From: JANNPJ01 sp965200525
GTDB lineage: Bacteria; Actinomycetota; Actinomycetes; Actinomycetales; Kineosporiaceae
Assembly (NCBI GenBank): GCA_965200525.1
Contig: OZ241368.1
Coordinates: 3,224,001-3,288,000 of the forward strand
Direction: 5' to 3'
Length of the DNA stretch: 64,000 bases
In this document: positions 15,835 through 24,146 of the stretch, one piece after another
How positions within the stretch are numbered: the first letter of the stretch is position 1
Layout of the letters: each line of letters begins with the position of its first letter
Program-made: the position numbers and the translations under genes
Notes under the pieces: generated by a model
Databases searched by the model: none
Told to the model about the DNA's origin: nothing
Seen by the model: only the letters and a program-made list of their open reading frames with translations

Positions 15835-17787
15835 ATGACCGAGACCCTCGCGCCCGACCAGACCACCTCCCGCCCCGCGCGGACCGCCACCGAGCCCGCC
15901 TCCCGGGCTGCCCGGGCCTCCCGGGCCTCGCGCAGAGCGAGTTCGTCCGGAACGTCCTCCTGGACCGGAACTCTGGTGCGCGGTCGCCCCGACGACCCGG
16001 GCTGGGTCCGGCCCGGCCTGCTGGCCCTGCTGGCCGCAACCGCCGTCCTCTACCTGTGGGGGCTGGGTGCGTCGTCCGGAAACAGTTTCTACGCCGCTGC
16101 GGTTCAGGCCGGCACCCAGAGCTGGAAGGCGATGTTCTTCGGCTCGCTGGACGCCGCCAACGCGATCACCGTGGACAAGCCGGCCCTGTCGTTGTGGCCG
16201 ATGGAGATCGCGGGCCGGATCTTCGGCTTCAACAACTGGAGCATGCTGGTCCCGCAGGCACTGGAGGGGGTGGCCGCGGTTGGGCTGCTCTACGCCGCTG
16301 TTCGCCGGGTCAGTGCTCCGGTCTACGGCCTGCTGGCCGGTCTGGCCCTGGCGGTGACGCCGGCCGCGGTGCTGATGTTCCGGTTCAACAACCCCGACGC
16401 CATGCTGGTGCTGCTGCTCACCGCTGCCTCCTACGCGGTGGTGCGGGCTCAGCAGGCCGGCAGCGGTCGGTGGCTGGCCCTGGCCGGGTTGCTGGTCGGG
16501 CTCGGCTTCATCACCAAGATGGGTCAGGCCCTGCTGGTGGTGCCTGCCTTCGCGCTGGCCTACCTGTTGTTCGGCCCGGTCGGGCTCGGACGGCGAATCG
16601 TGCAGCTGCTCGGCTCGCTGCTGGCGATGGTCGCCGGGGCCGGCTGGTACATCGCCGCGGTCGACCTGTGGCCGGCTAACAGCCGGCCGTACATCGGCGG
16701 CTCGACCAACAACAGCCTGCTCGAGCTGGCCCTCGGCTACAACGGTGTCGGCCGGCTCTTCGGTCAGGGCGGCGGCAACGGCGGGGGTGGCGGTGGCGGC
16801 GGTATGGGCGGCAACGGCAGCTTCGGCGGAGCCACCGGCCTGCAGCGGCTCTTCTCCAGCGAGATGGCGGTGGAGATCTCGTGGCTGCTACCGGCCGCAC
16901 TGATCGCGCTGGTGGCGGGCCTGGCCCTGACCCGGCGCGCTCCACGGACCGACCCGCGCCGCGCCGCCTTGGTCATGTTCGGTGGATCGATGCTGGTCAC
17001 CGGGCTGGTGTTCAGCTACATGCAGGGCACCATCCACCCTTACTACACGATCGCGCTGGCTCCTTCGATCGCCGCCGTCCTGGCCCTGACCGGCTCGGTG
17101 CTCTGGGAGCAGCGGTCCACCTGGGCGGCCCGGATCGTCGCCGCCGTCCTGGTCGAGACCACTGTGATCTGGGACGCTCACCTGCTCGGCAGCTGGCACC
17201 CGGAGCTCAAGGCGGTGCTGGTGGTGCTGTCCGTGGTGGCCGTGCTCGGGCTGCTGTTCCGGGAGTACCTGGGCCGGTTCGCGGCGGTGGCCGTACTGGC
17301 CGGGCTGCTGGCCGGAGTCGGTGGCTCCAGCGCCTACGCCGTGTCCACGGCCGCCCACACGCACTCGGGCAGCATTCCCTCGGTCGGGCCGTCGACGTCC
17401 CAGATGGGTGGGGGTGGGGACGGCGCCGGCAGCAACACCGCGCTGAGCGCCCTGCTGACGACGACCACGACCCGCTGGGCGGCCGCCACCAGCGGAGCCC
17501 AGAGCTCGGCTCCGCTGCAGATCAGCAGCGGGCGTCCGGTGATGGCCATCGGTGGGTTCAGCGGGAGCGACAACGCGCCGACCCTGGCCCAGTTCGAAGC
17601 CTGGGTCAAGGCCGGCGACATCTCGTACTACATCAGCGGCGGCCAGGGCGGTGGTGCCGGCGGCGGTGGCGGTGGCGGCCAGGCCGGCGGCGGGAGCAGC
17701 AGCTCCGGCCAGATCGCGGCCTGGGTGGCGGCCAACTACACCGCCACCACCGTGGGTGGCAGCACGGTGTACGACCTCACCAGCTGA
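15835..17787 (+). CDS. ArnT-like family 39 glycosyltransferase
   Basis: I take ATG 15835 (GGA five bases upstream) giving 650 residues; GTG 15790 is an alternative. After an Arg/Ser/Ala-rich cytoplasmic start come about ten membrane helices. The first outer loop has the acidic catalytic region (SSGNSFYAAAVQAGTQSWKA... SLDAANAITVDKP) of polyprenyl-phosphate-sugar-dependent transferases, followed by ALSLWPMEIAGRIFG. A Gly-rich external loop lies near residue 320. The C-terminus is a soluble domain (AQFEAWVKAGDISYYI) with a Gly/Ser insert. It likely transfers a sugar from a lipid-phosphate donor to a surface acceptor. It follows the orphan kinase by 87 bases. Confidence 0.87.
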   Translation: MTETLAPDQTTSRPARTATEPASRAARASRASRRASSSGTSSWTGTLVRGRPDDPGWVRPGLLALLAATAVLYLWGLGASSGNSFYAAAVQAGTQSWKAMFFGSLDAANAITVDKPALSLWPMEIAGRIFGFNNWSMLVPQALEGVAAVGLLYAAVRRVSAPVYGLLAGLALAVTPAAVLMFRFNNPDAMLVLLLTAASYAVVRAQQAGSGRWLALAGLLVGLGFITKMGQALLVVPAFALAYLLFGPVGLGRRIVQLLGSLLAMVAGAGWYIAAVDLWPANSRPYIGGSTNNSLLELALGYNGVGRLFGQGGGNGGGGGGGGMGGNGSFGGATGLQRLFSSEMAVEISWLLPAALIALVAGLALTRRAPRTDPRRAALVMFGGSMLVTGLVFSYMQGTIHPYYTIALAPSIAAVLALTGSVLWEQRSTWAARIVAAVLVETTVIWDAHLLGSWHPELKAVLVVLSVVAVLGLLFREYLGRFAAVAVLAGLLAGVGGSSAYAVSTAAHTHSGSIPSVGPSTSQMGGGGDGAGSNTALSALLTTTTTRWAAATSGAQSSAPLQISSGRPVMAIGGFSGSDNAPTLAQFEAWVKAGDISYYISGGQGGGAGGGGGGGQAGGGSSSSGQIAAWVAANYTATTVGGSTVYDLTS

Positions 17788-17802
17788 GCCGCCCGGCCGG
17801 CG

Positions 17803-18378
17803 TCACTCGGTCCAGCAGCCCAGCACATCGGAGGCGATCTCGTAGGCCAGGTCGGTCCGGCGCTGACCCTGGTTGCCGAAGACCCTGGGCAGAGCGGTGG
17901 TGTCGACCTCGAGCACCTCGTTGTCCTTGACCGTCAGAACCACTCCGGTACCGGTCCCGAAAGCGCCCTCGCCCAGCCCGGCGAGGGCCTTTTCGGCGTG
18001 GACCTTCGCGCTCCGGTCGGTGAGATAAATCTGGGCCGCGGCTTTGGACGCGGTGTGCTGGACCGACAGTCGCATCGAGCCCATCGGGAGCTCGTAGGTG
18101 CAGGTGTAGAGGCCGTTCATCATGGTCGGGCTGGCCAGCGGCTCGCTCTTCAGCCCGAGCACGCTCTGCACGGTCTCGCGAATCTCGTCGCCGCAGATCA
18201 AGGCCTGGGTGTCGGACGGCGCGGCGTCCGCCGGCATCACCATCGCCGCCGTGGCGGAGGCTCGGGGATTGGCCGAGCTCGCCGGGCTCCCAGCGGTGGT
18301 GGCCGCATTTCCGGCACAGCCGGTCAGGAGGCCCAGCGCTGCGGACAGCAGCAGCAGCCGGTTCACGCGGGAGGTCAT
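17803..18378 (-). CDS. Lipoprotein of unknown function
   Basis: The 191-residue product starts at ATG 18378 after AAGGGA. The lipobox is LLTGC (lipid on Cys ~21). A Ser/Ala linker precedes a small domain with conserved Cys (ALICGDEIRETVQSVLGL, LYTCTYELPMGSMRLSV, and a terminal Cys near ASDVLGCWTE). The fold resembles secreted or lipoprotein domains that may bind ligands, but I recognise no family. It is last in the minus-strand run that includes cupredoxin, CHRD protein and sortase, so it is probably part of the same surface set. Confidence 0.8.
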   Translation of the reverse strand: MTSRVNRLLLLSAALGLLTGCAGNAATTAGSPASSANPRASATAAMVMPADAAPSDTQALICGDEIRETVQSVLGLKSEPLASPTMMNGLYTCTYELPMGSMRLSVQHTASKAAAQIYLTDRSAKVHAEKALAGLGEGAFGTGTGVVLTVKDNEVLEVDTTALPRVFGNQGQRRTDLAYEIASDVLGCWTE

Positions 18379-18442
18379 GAGTCTTCCCTTCGGACTGGGC
18401 CCGGCTCGGATCACAGGGTCACCGGACCACAGGGTCACAGGA

Positions 18443-19177
18443 TCAGGCGGAGTGGCTGGAGACCAGCGAGGCGTAGGCGACGATGTTGCTCTCGTAGCTG
18501 TGCTTGGTCAGGTTGAACTTTCCGCCGCAGGTGATCAGGCGCAGGGCGGCATGATCGGTGTTTCCGTAGACGTCGAAGGTCGGAAAGTTGTCCTTCGGGT
18601 ACGACACGACCCGATCGACCCGGAACACCGCGACCTTGTGGTCGGAGCGGGTGACCGAAACGGTGGCGCCCGGGCGCAGCGCACCGAGCTTGAAGAACAC
18701 TCCCGGCCCGTACTTGGCCGAGTCGACATGACCGAGGATGACAGCCGGGCCGAGCTGGCCCGGGGCCGGTGAGTCGTGGAACCACCCGGCCTTCGCGTGC
18801 GGGGTCTGGGGCGGGACCTGAACCGTGTTGTCCGACGCCAGGCCCAGGTCCAGCAGCGATCCCTTCACCCCGATGCTGGGGATCGACAGACTGGTCGGTG
18901 TGGCGGCGTCCAATATCGGGCCCCTCGTCGAACCCGCCTTTCGGGTCGGGCCCGGGCCGTCGGCCGAACCCGTGGTGGTCGGTGTCGTGGTGTCGGACGA
19001 CGTGGCCGGGGATGAACTGCCGACCGGAGCGATCGCGGCTGAGGCCGGCGGTTGCGGGGCGTGCCGCTGGGCGTGCAGACCAACGACGAGGGCCAGCATC
19101 CCGCCGACGACGAGCAACCCGGCCACGATCGGCATCCAGGGAAGCCGAATGCGGTCGGGCTGCTCGTCGTCGCTCAT
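18443..19177 (-). CDS. Class F sortase with substituted active-site Arg
   Basis: The 244-residue protein has one N-terminal membrane helix (~16-35), a Thr/Ser/Pro linker and a sortase barrel. Catalytic His150 is in VILGHVDS and Cys217 in LITCGG. In most sortases an Arg lies 13 residues after the Cys (as in HYRDN of class F enzymes); here that position is Glu230 in HSYESN. Either another residue stabilises the intermediate or the enzyme is altered. GAGGAG six bases upstream fixes ATG 19177. The gene follows the CHRD protein gene, whose C-terminus looks like a sorting signal and is the obvious substrate candidate. Confidence 0.9.
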   Translation of the reverse strand: MSDDEQPDRIRLPWMPIVAGLLVVGGMLALVVGLHAQRHAPQPPASAAIAPVGSSSPATSSDTTTPTTTGSADGPGPTRKAGSTRGPILDAATPTSLSIPSIGVKGSLLDLGLASDNTVQVPPQTPHAKAGWFHDSPAPGQLGPAVILGHVDSAKYGPGVFFKLGALRPGATVSVTRSDHKVAVFRVDRVVSYPKDNFPTFDVYGNTDHAALRLITCGGKFNLTKHSYESNIVAYASLVSSHSA

Positions 19178-19193
19178 CAGGCACTCCTCAATT

Positions 19194-19260
19194 CAGTTCG
19201 GCCAGCCCAGTTCGGCCAGCTCAGTTCGGTTCGGGTAGGTCAGATCGAGCGGGTCAGATC
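19194..19260 (-). repeat. Short tandem repeats between CHRD and sortase genes
   Basis: CAGTTCGGCCAGC occurs at 19194-19206 and 19208-19220 with a third partial copy from 19222. GGTCAGATCG occurs twice up to 19260, and the second copy holds the TGA stop (19256-19254) of the CHRD gene. Confidence 0.8.
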
Positions 19261-20033
19261 GTCGACGCGGTCCGGCGACGACGGGCCGCCAGCCCACCGG
19301 TGAGCAGGCCGCTGGCGATCAGCACGCCACCCAGGCCCAGGGCCGAGGTGTCCTGCAGGCCGGAGGTGCTGCCGCCGCCGGTGGCCATCGAACCGGACGG
19401 CATGCTCGACATCTGCGAGACGGTCACCGCGCCACAGAGGGCCGGCGAGGTGGCGGCCAGCGGCAGGGACGCGACCAGATCGCTCTTCTCGCCCTGGGCC
19501 TTCTTGCTCAGCGTCTTCGGGTCCAGACCGTGGACGACGACGACCGCGTTGCCGGCCTTCAACGAGGCGACGGTCTTGGCGTTCATCGTGAAAGTGCGCT
19601 TGTACGTGGTGGCCGCACCGGCCGGAGCCACGGTGAGGGTCGTGCCCGCAGCGGCACTGGTGTCGCCGCTCTTCGAGAGCGTGGTGCCGATGGCGCCGTA
19701 GCTGGGGCCGCCCTCGGTGGTGCTGATCACGCCGTCGTCGTTCTTGTCGGCCGAGGTGGTCGGGCAGGTGCCCTTGGCGCCGATGTGGATGTGCTGCACG
19801 TGCGGGTACGGGTCACCGCTGAAAGTAGCGGCCAGACCGGTGAAATGCTCGGTGATGGTGGCCTTGTTGCCGTTCAGGGTGAGCATGAAGTCACCCGAAC
19901 CGGTGGAGTGGTTCAGGGGCTTGAGCGTGGCCTGGTACGAGCTCGTGTCGGCGGCGAACGCCGAGCTGGGAGCAGCCACGGCGGCGATGCCCAGAGCCAG
20001 GGCGGGAGCCAGCAACATCAGGGACTTCTTCAT
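19254..20033 (-). CDS. CHRD-domain surface protein with atypical C-terminal sorting signal
   Basis: The 259-residue product has a signal peptide cleaved after AFA27 and a CHRD domain (residues ~32-205; YQATLKPLNHSTGSGDFMLTL, HVQHIHIG, VVVHGLD), which in other proteins is an Ig-like copper or BMP-binding-type fold rich in His. The C-terminus has the architecture of a wall-anchored protein: LQDTS (226-230), a hydrophobic helix (GLGGVLIASGLLTGG) and an RRRR tail. LQDTS departs from LPxTG. GGAGAAG supports ATG 20033. Neighbours are a cupredoxin and a sortase, suggesting a metal- or redox-linked surface system. Confidence 0.88.
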   Translation of the reverse strand: MKKSLMLLAPALALGIAAVAAPSSAFAADTSSYQATLKPLNHSTGSGDFMLTLNGNKATITEHFTGLAATFSGDPYPHVQHIHIGAKGTCPTTSADKNDDGVISTTEGGPSYGAIGTTLSKSGDTSAAAGTTLTVAPAGAATTYKRTFTMNAKTVASLKAGNAVVVVHGLDPKTLSKKAQGEKSDLVASLPLAATSPALCGAVTVSQMSSMPSGSMATGGGSTSGLQDTSALGLGGVLIASGLLTGGLAARRRRTASTI

Positions 20034-20167
20034 TGTCTTCTCCGTTTCCGCCCAGGCTGACGCCTGGCGCGCTCCATGCGCACCGCTGTGACGCGGTGAG
20101 ATTGTCGCCCGAGGCGACCCGATGGCGGGCCGCGGCGACCGATGGGTCGTGCGATGGTGGACTGGAA

Positions 20168-20656
20168 CTACTGGACGACCAGCACGCCTTGCATGTTCGA
20201 GTGATAAGTGCAGTGGAACTTGTACTTTCCCGGCTCGGTAGGAGCGGTGAAGGTGACGACCTTGCCCGGCGGGGCCTTGACGTCGAACGCCTTGCCGGTG
20301 TCGGCCGTGACCGTGTGAGCCTCGGAGTCCATGTTCATCACGCTGATCGTGGCGCCGGGGCTGACCGTCGTCGGAGTCATGTACTTGAAGGAGCTGATGT
20401 GAATCATTGCGTCCCCGGCGGCATCGGTCGTGGCCATGCCGGTCATGGCCGGGTCGCTGGACGCCGCGGCCGATGCGGTCGCCGCGCCAACGGGAGCGTT
20501 TTCTGCCGATGACGCGCTGCTACCGGATCCGCACCCTGTGAGCGCAACAAGGGCAAGGCCACCGACGGCGCCCAGAACTCCGACCGAACGCCGCGAGCGC
20601 CTGAAAAGCGTTGCGCCGAAAGCTGGTGCGGAGCCTTGTGCTGTTGGAAGAGACAT
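20168..20656 (-). CDS. Cupredoxin (plastocyanin/azurin-like) lipoprotein
   Basis: The 162-residue protein has a lipobox ALTGC with Cys42 and a Ser/Ala linker. A type I copper domain spans ~82-162 with ligands His114 (EAHTVTAD), Cys149, His152 and Met155 in FHCTYHSNMQG. All four ligands are present, so blue-copper binding and electron transfer at the outer membrane face are expected. It is the first gene of the minus-strand surface cassette, upstream of the CHRD gene by 134 bases. Confidence 0.9.
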   Translation of the reverse strand: MSLPTAQGSAPAFGATLFRRSRRSVGVLGAVGGLALVALTGCGSGSSASSAENAPVGAATASAAASSDPAMTGMATTDAAGDAMIHISSFKYMTPTTVSPGATISVMNMDSEAHTVTADTGKAFDVKAPPGKVVTFTAPTEPGKYKFHCTYHSNMQGVLVVQ

Positions 20657-21144
20657 CCTGTCCGTCCCTCGCTTCCTCGCCTTCTCGCGGTCAGACCGTG
20701 TGCCGGGCCGTCACAGGTACTTCGTCACACCTGTCCCATCGGATTGGTGCGATTTTCGCCGACCCGTCCCATCACCCGCCGGCCCGGCTACCGGGGCGGC
20801 CTGGCGGGAGCGGTTGCCGGTCCTCTGGGTCGGTGCCCGGTGCCCGGTGCCCGGTGCCCGGTGCCCGGTGCCCGGTGCCCGGTGCCCGGTGCCCGGTGCC
20901 CGGTGCCCGGTGCCCGGTGGCCGGTGGCCGGTGCGCGGTGCGCGGTGCGCGGTGGTCCGGCATCCTCGTGGGGTGGCTCGTCGGCTGGTTGGACGCCGCG
21001 GGCCGTGTTCAGCGGTGGCAGTGAGGGTTCGGGTTGGCGGTAGTCGTGGGGTCGGCTGGTGTAGGTGTGCCCGGTCCGGGTGGTCCAGGTCGACACTCCG
21101 TCTGTGAGGCTGACGCGCGAGGACCGAGACGGACCCCCGCCCGT
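20657..21144. other. Non-coding stretch between cupredoxin and YibE/F genes
   Basis: About 490 bases without a supportable gene. The only structure is the heptamer array at 20832-20950. Open frames through the array encode a cycling Val-Pro-Gly-Ala-Arg-Cys pattern in every frame and are artefacts of the repeat. Confidence 0.75.
20832..20950 (+). repeat. Heptanucleotide tandem array, 17 units
   Basis: Twelve consecutive GGTGCCC units (20832-20915) are followed by two GGTGGCC and three GGTGCGC units. The 7-base period is unbroken. Variant units sit only at the right end, which suggests slippage expansion from the left. Confidence 0.97.
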
Positions 21145-21161
21145 CTGAGAGTGATTCTCAG
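21145..21161 (+). promoter_or_regulatory. Zur-box-like palindrome upstream of YibE/F
   Basis: CTGAGAGTGATTCTCAG is a 17-base near-perfect palindrome. Its core TGAGAGTGATTCTCA has the 7-1-7 layout of actinobacterial Zur operators (TGAaAATGATTttCA type). It ends 24 bases before ATG 21186, where it would block transcription. Confidence 0.6.
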
Positions 21162-21185
21162 CATCGAGTGGCTAGGATCTCGCGC

Positions 21186-22523
21186 ATGGGCGGCCATCAC
21201 TCGCACTCGCACGCCCATCGAGCCGAGGGTCGCTTCGACGAGCCGCCCCCGTTCGTTGCCGGCCGGCGCCTGATCACCCTGCTGCTCGCCGTCCTGATCC
21301 CGATTCTGCTGGCCACGGTGGTCGCGATGGTGGTGCTCTGGCCGCACGGCCGGCCCCAGGGCGGGTTGCAGGTCCAGGCCGGCGCCGGCGGGCAGGTCGT
21401 CAAGGCTCAAGTGCGGGCCACCTCGTCGACCACCTGCAAGGCGGAGTCGTCCGACCGGCTGCCGGACGGCACCATCCCGGCCACCGCCGTCTGTGCCGTC
21501 ATGCGGGCCCGGATCGGCTCCGGGCCGGAACGCGGCACCGACGTCACGGTCGCCGTCCCGCCGCAGGTCTACCGGTCAGGCATCTCGCCCGGGGACGGCG
21601 TGGACCTCACCCGGTTCGCCGCCGCCCCGGCCGACGTCGCCTCGATCCGCGCCTCGAACCCGAACGCACTGGCCGACGGCACCACCTATGCCTGGCTGGA
21701 CTTCACCCGCGGCCTGCCGCTGGCGTTGCTGGCCGCACTGTTCGCCCTGCTCGTGGTGGGTGTGGCTCGGCTGCGGGGAGTCGCGGCCATCGCCGGTCTG
21801 GCGATCGCCTACCTGACCGTAATCAAGTTCATGCTGCCCGCCCTGCGGCTGGGGGAGAATGCAGTGGCGGTGGCTGTGGTGGGGTCGATCGCGGTGATGA
21901 CGGTCGTGCTGTATCTGGCTCACGGCGTCTCGGCCAAGACGACCACCGCCCTGCTGGGCACCATTTTCGGGCTGCTGCTGTCCGGTGGCATCGCGGCCTG
22001 GGCCTCGTCGGCGGCCCACCTCAACGGTCTCAGCAGTCAGGACAACTACCAGCTGAGCCAGCTCGCCGGCGGGATCGACCTGTCCGGGATCATCGTCTGC
22101 GGGATCATCGTGGCCGGCCTCGGCGTCCTCAATGATGTGACGATCACTCAGGCCTCGGCGATCTGGGAGATCCACGGCGCGGCCCCGCAGCTCGGCCCGC
22201 GGGCGCTGTTCCGCAGCGGCATGCGGGTCGGGCGCGATCACCTCGCCTCGACCGTCTACACGATCTCGTTCGCCTACGCCGGTGCGGCCCTGCCCACCCT
22301 GATCCTGATCGACCTGTATCAGCGCCCGCTGGCCCAGGTTCTGACCGGCGGCCAGATCGCCGAGGAGATCGTGCGGACCCTGGTCGGCTCGATCGGCCTG
22401 ATCCTGGCCATCCCGGTCACCACTCTGGTCGCCGCCTTGATCGTGACTCACGGCCGGGCCCCCGGGGAAAGAGTGCCGGACCCGTCGCTGCCGGCCCATC
22501 GAGACCGGCCCGGGTCACTTTGA
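21186..22523 (+). CDS. YibE/F-family membrane protein with His-rich N-terminus
   Basis: The 445-residue protein begins MGGHHSHSHAHRAEG, a short metal-binding-type His cluster, then TM1 (~24-45), an exported domain of ~130 residues with two Cys (TTCKAES, TAVCAV), and about seven further membrane helices typical of YibE/F (LPLALLAALFALLVVGV, GLGVLNDVTITQASAIWEI). YibE/F proteins are putative transporters of unknown substrate. The His cluster and the Zur-like box directly upstream both suggest zinc. ATG 21186 is preferred to GTG 21168 because it keeps the His cluster at the terminus and has AGGA upstream. Confidence 0.87.
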   Translation: MGGHHSHSHAHRAEGRFDEPPPFVAGRRLITLLLAVLIPILLATVVAMVVLWPHGRPQGGLQVQAGAGGQVVKAQVRATSSTTCKAESSDRLPDGTIPATAVCAVMRARIGSGPERGTDVTVAVPPQVYRSGISPGDGVDLTRFAAAPADVASIRASNPNALADGTTYAWLDFTRGLPLALLAALFALLVVGVARLRGVAAIAGLAIAYLTVIKFMLPALRLGENAVAVAVVGSIAVMTVVLYLAHGVSAKTTTALLGTIFGLLLSGGIAAWASSAAHLNGLSSQDNYQLSQLAGGIDLSGIIVCGIIVAGLGVLNDVTITQASAIWEIHGAAPQLGPRALFRSGMRVGRDHLASTVYTISFAYAGAALPTLILIDLYQRPLAQVLTGGQIAEEIVRTLVGSIGLILAIPVTTLVAALIVTHGRAPGERVPDPSLPAHRDRPGSL

Positions 22524-22554
22524 ACGATCAAGTACCAGGAGAGAACGGCCGACG

Positions 22555-24038
22555 ATGTTGAGGAACATCCTCAGCTGGCATCGGTCAAAAGACCCGTCAT
22601 GCCGGATCTGCACGCCTCGACCCGGCGGGGGCCTCTCGCCGTGTTCGAGGACCTTCGGATCGCCTCCGAGCTGGTCAGCGTGTTCGCCGTGGTCCTGGTC
22701 CTGTTCAGCGGAGTCACCTGCTGGCCGTGGAACGCCTGATCACCGTGGCGGACCTGGCCGACAGCCTCTATCAGGACGACGTCGTCCCGTTGGGCCAGCT
22801 CTCTCGGATCAGGGACGTCACGGCCACCACCGAGTTGCTGTTCTACCGTGACGGCCTGTCGATCCATGCCGACGACCGCGACGAGATCGAAGCCGCGACC
22901 AAGCAGAACGACATCCAGTTGGACTCGATGCTGGGCGAGTTCGCCGGGCAGAGGACCGACCCTAAGGATCTCGACGAATTCCGCCGACTGCTGACGGCGT
23001 TCCGGACCATGCGGGACACCACGTTCCTGCCCGCTGCCCGCTGCCCGCAACCGGAACGCGGCCGAGCTCGACGAGCTCAGCGACTCCGCCTCCGGCGATC
23101 TGCTGGACCCGATGCACGCCGCCCTTCAGGGCGCGGTCGCGAACCAGACTCACCGGGCGACCGTGGCCGCGGCCCAGGCCCGGATCACCGCCCGGCACGC
23201 CGGTGAGTCGGTGGTGGTCGCCCTGTTCGCGGTCGGCCTGCTGACCCTGCTCATCGTGCTCGGGGTGGCCCGGTTGATCTCCCGCCCGTCGCGCCGGGCG
23301 GTGGAGGTGATCCAGGGCCGGCGGCCGGCGGCCGGCGGCTCGACCAGCGGCTCGGCCTCCGGACCCGGACGAGGTGGGCCAGCTGGCCACCGCTCTCGGC
23401 ACCGCCACCGAACATGTGCGGACGACGATCAGCAAGATCGGGGGAAACGCGGCCACCCTGTTGTCGGCCTCGGACGAGCTCTCGGCCACCTCGGCCCGGC
23501 TCAACGGCTCGGCCCCGCGGTCGTCCGCTCAGGCCGGTGCTCTGTCCCAGAGTGCCGCGCAGGTGTCCGCGACGTCCAGGCCCTGGCGGCCGGCTCCGAC
23601 GACCTGGCCGACGCCATCCAGGAGATCGCCCGCAACGCCACCACCGCCAGCCAGGTCGCGGCCGAGGCGGTCACCGTCACCGAGCCGACGTCGGCCGCGA
23701 TCCGCCGGCTCGGCGAGTCGTCGATCGAGGTCGGCAACGTGGTCAAGGTGATCAACTCGATCGCCGACCAGACCAACCTGCTCGCCCTCAACGCCGGCCG
23801 GATCAACTCCAGCCAGTCGGCCATCGCCGGCGCGGTCGAGGAACAGTCGGCCACCACTGCCGAGATCGGGCGCAGCATGGCTCAGGCGGCCCAGGGGGCC
23901 GACGGCATCGGCTGGGAACTGTCCACCGTCTCCGACGCGGCCCTGGACACCACCGAGGGGGCGGCCGGCACGGCCCGGGCCGAGCTGACCACCATGGCCG
24001 GCACCCTGCGCGATCTGGTGGGTCATTTCACCCACTGA
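22555..24038 (+). pseudogene. Methyl-accepting chemotaxis protein, multiply frameshifted
   Basis: Pieces of one chemoreceptor occur in order in different frames: TM1 (FEDLRIASELVSVFAVVLVLFSG, from ~22600), the sensor four-helix part (ADLADSLYQDDVVPLGQLSR, 22727-23030), TM2 (VVVALFAVGLLTLLIVLGVA, ~23211), HAMP/early signalling helix (VGQLATALGTATEHVRTTI, ~23370-23570) and the late helix (from ~23580). At least four frame changes are needed. In addition NLLALNA joins directly to GRINSSQSAIAGAVEEQSATT at ~23791-23800, so about 60 residues of the hairpin tip that contacts CheA/CheW are missing. The gene cannot make a working receptor. Confidence 0.9.
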
Positions 24039-24146
24039 GAAGGCAGTTGCCCTCGGGTGGCCGATTTCGGCCGATCCCACCAGTCCCACCCAGTACAGTC
24101 GCCCCTGGAAAATCGATCACGGCGAGGGAAACCAGGGGGCTGGCCG

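Noticed and set aside
20430..21107. Long reading frames across the heptamer array encoding repeated Val-Pro-Gly-Ala-Arg-Cys
   Set aside because: All three frames are open because of the repeat and none has a start context or family; they are artefacts.
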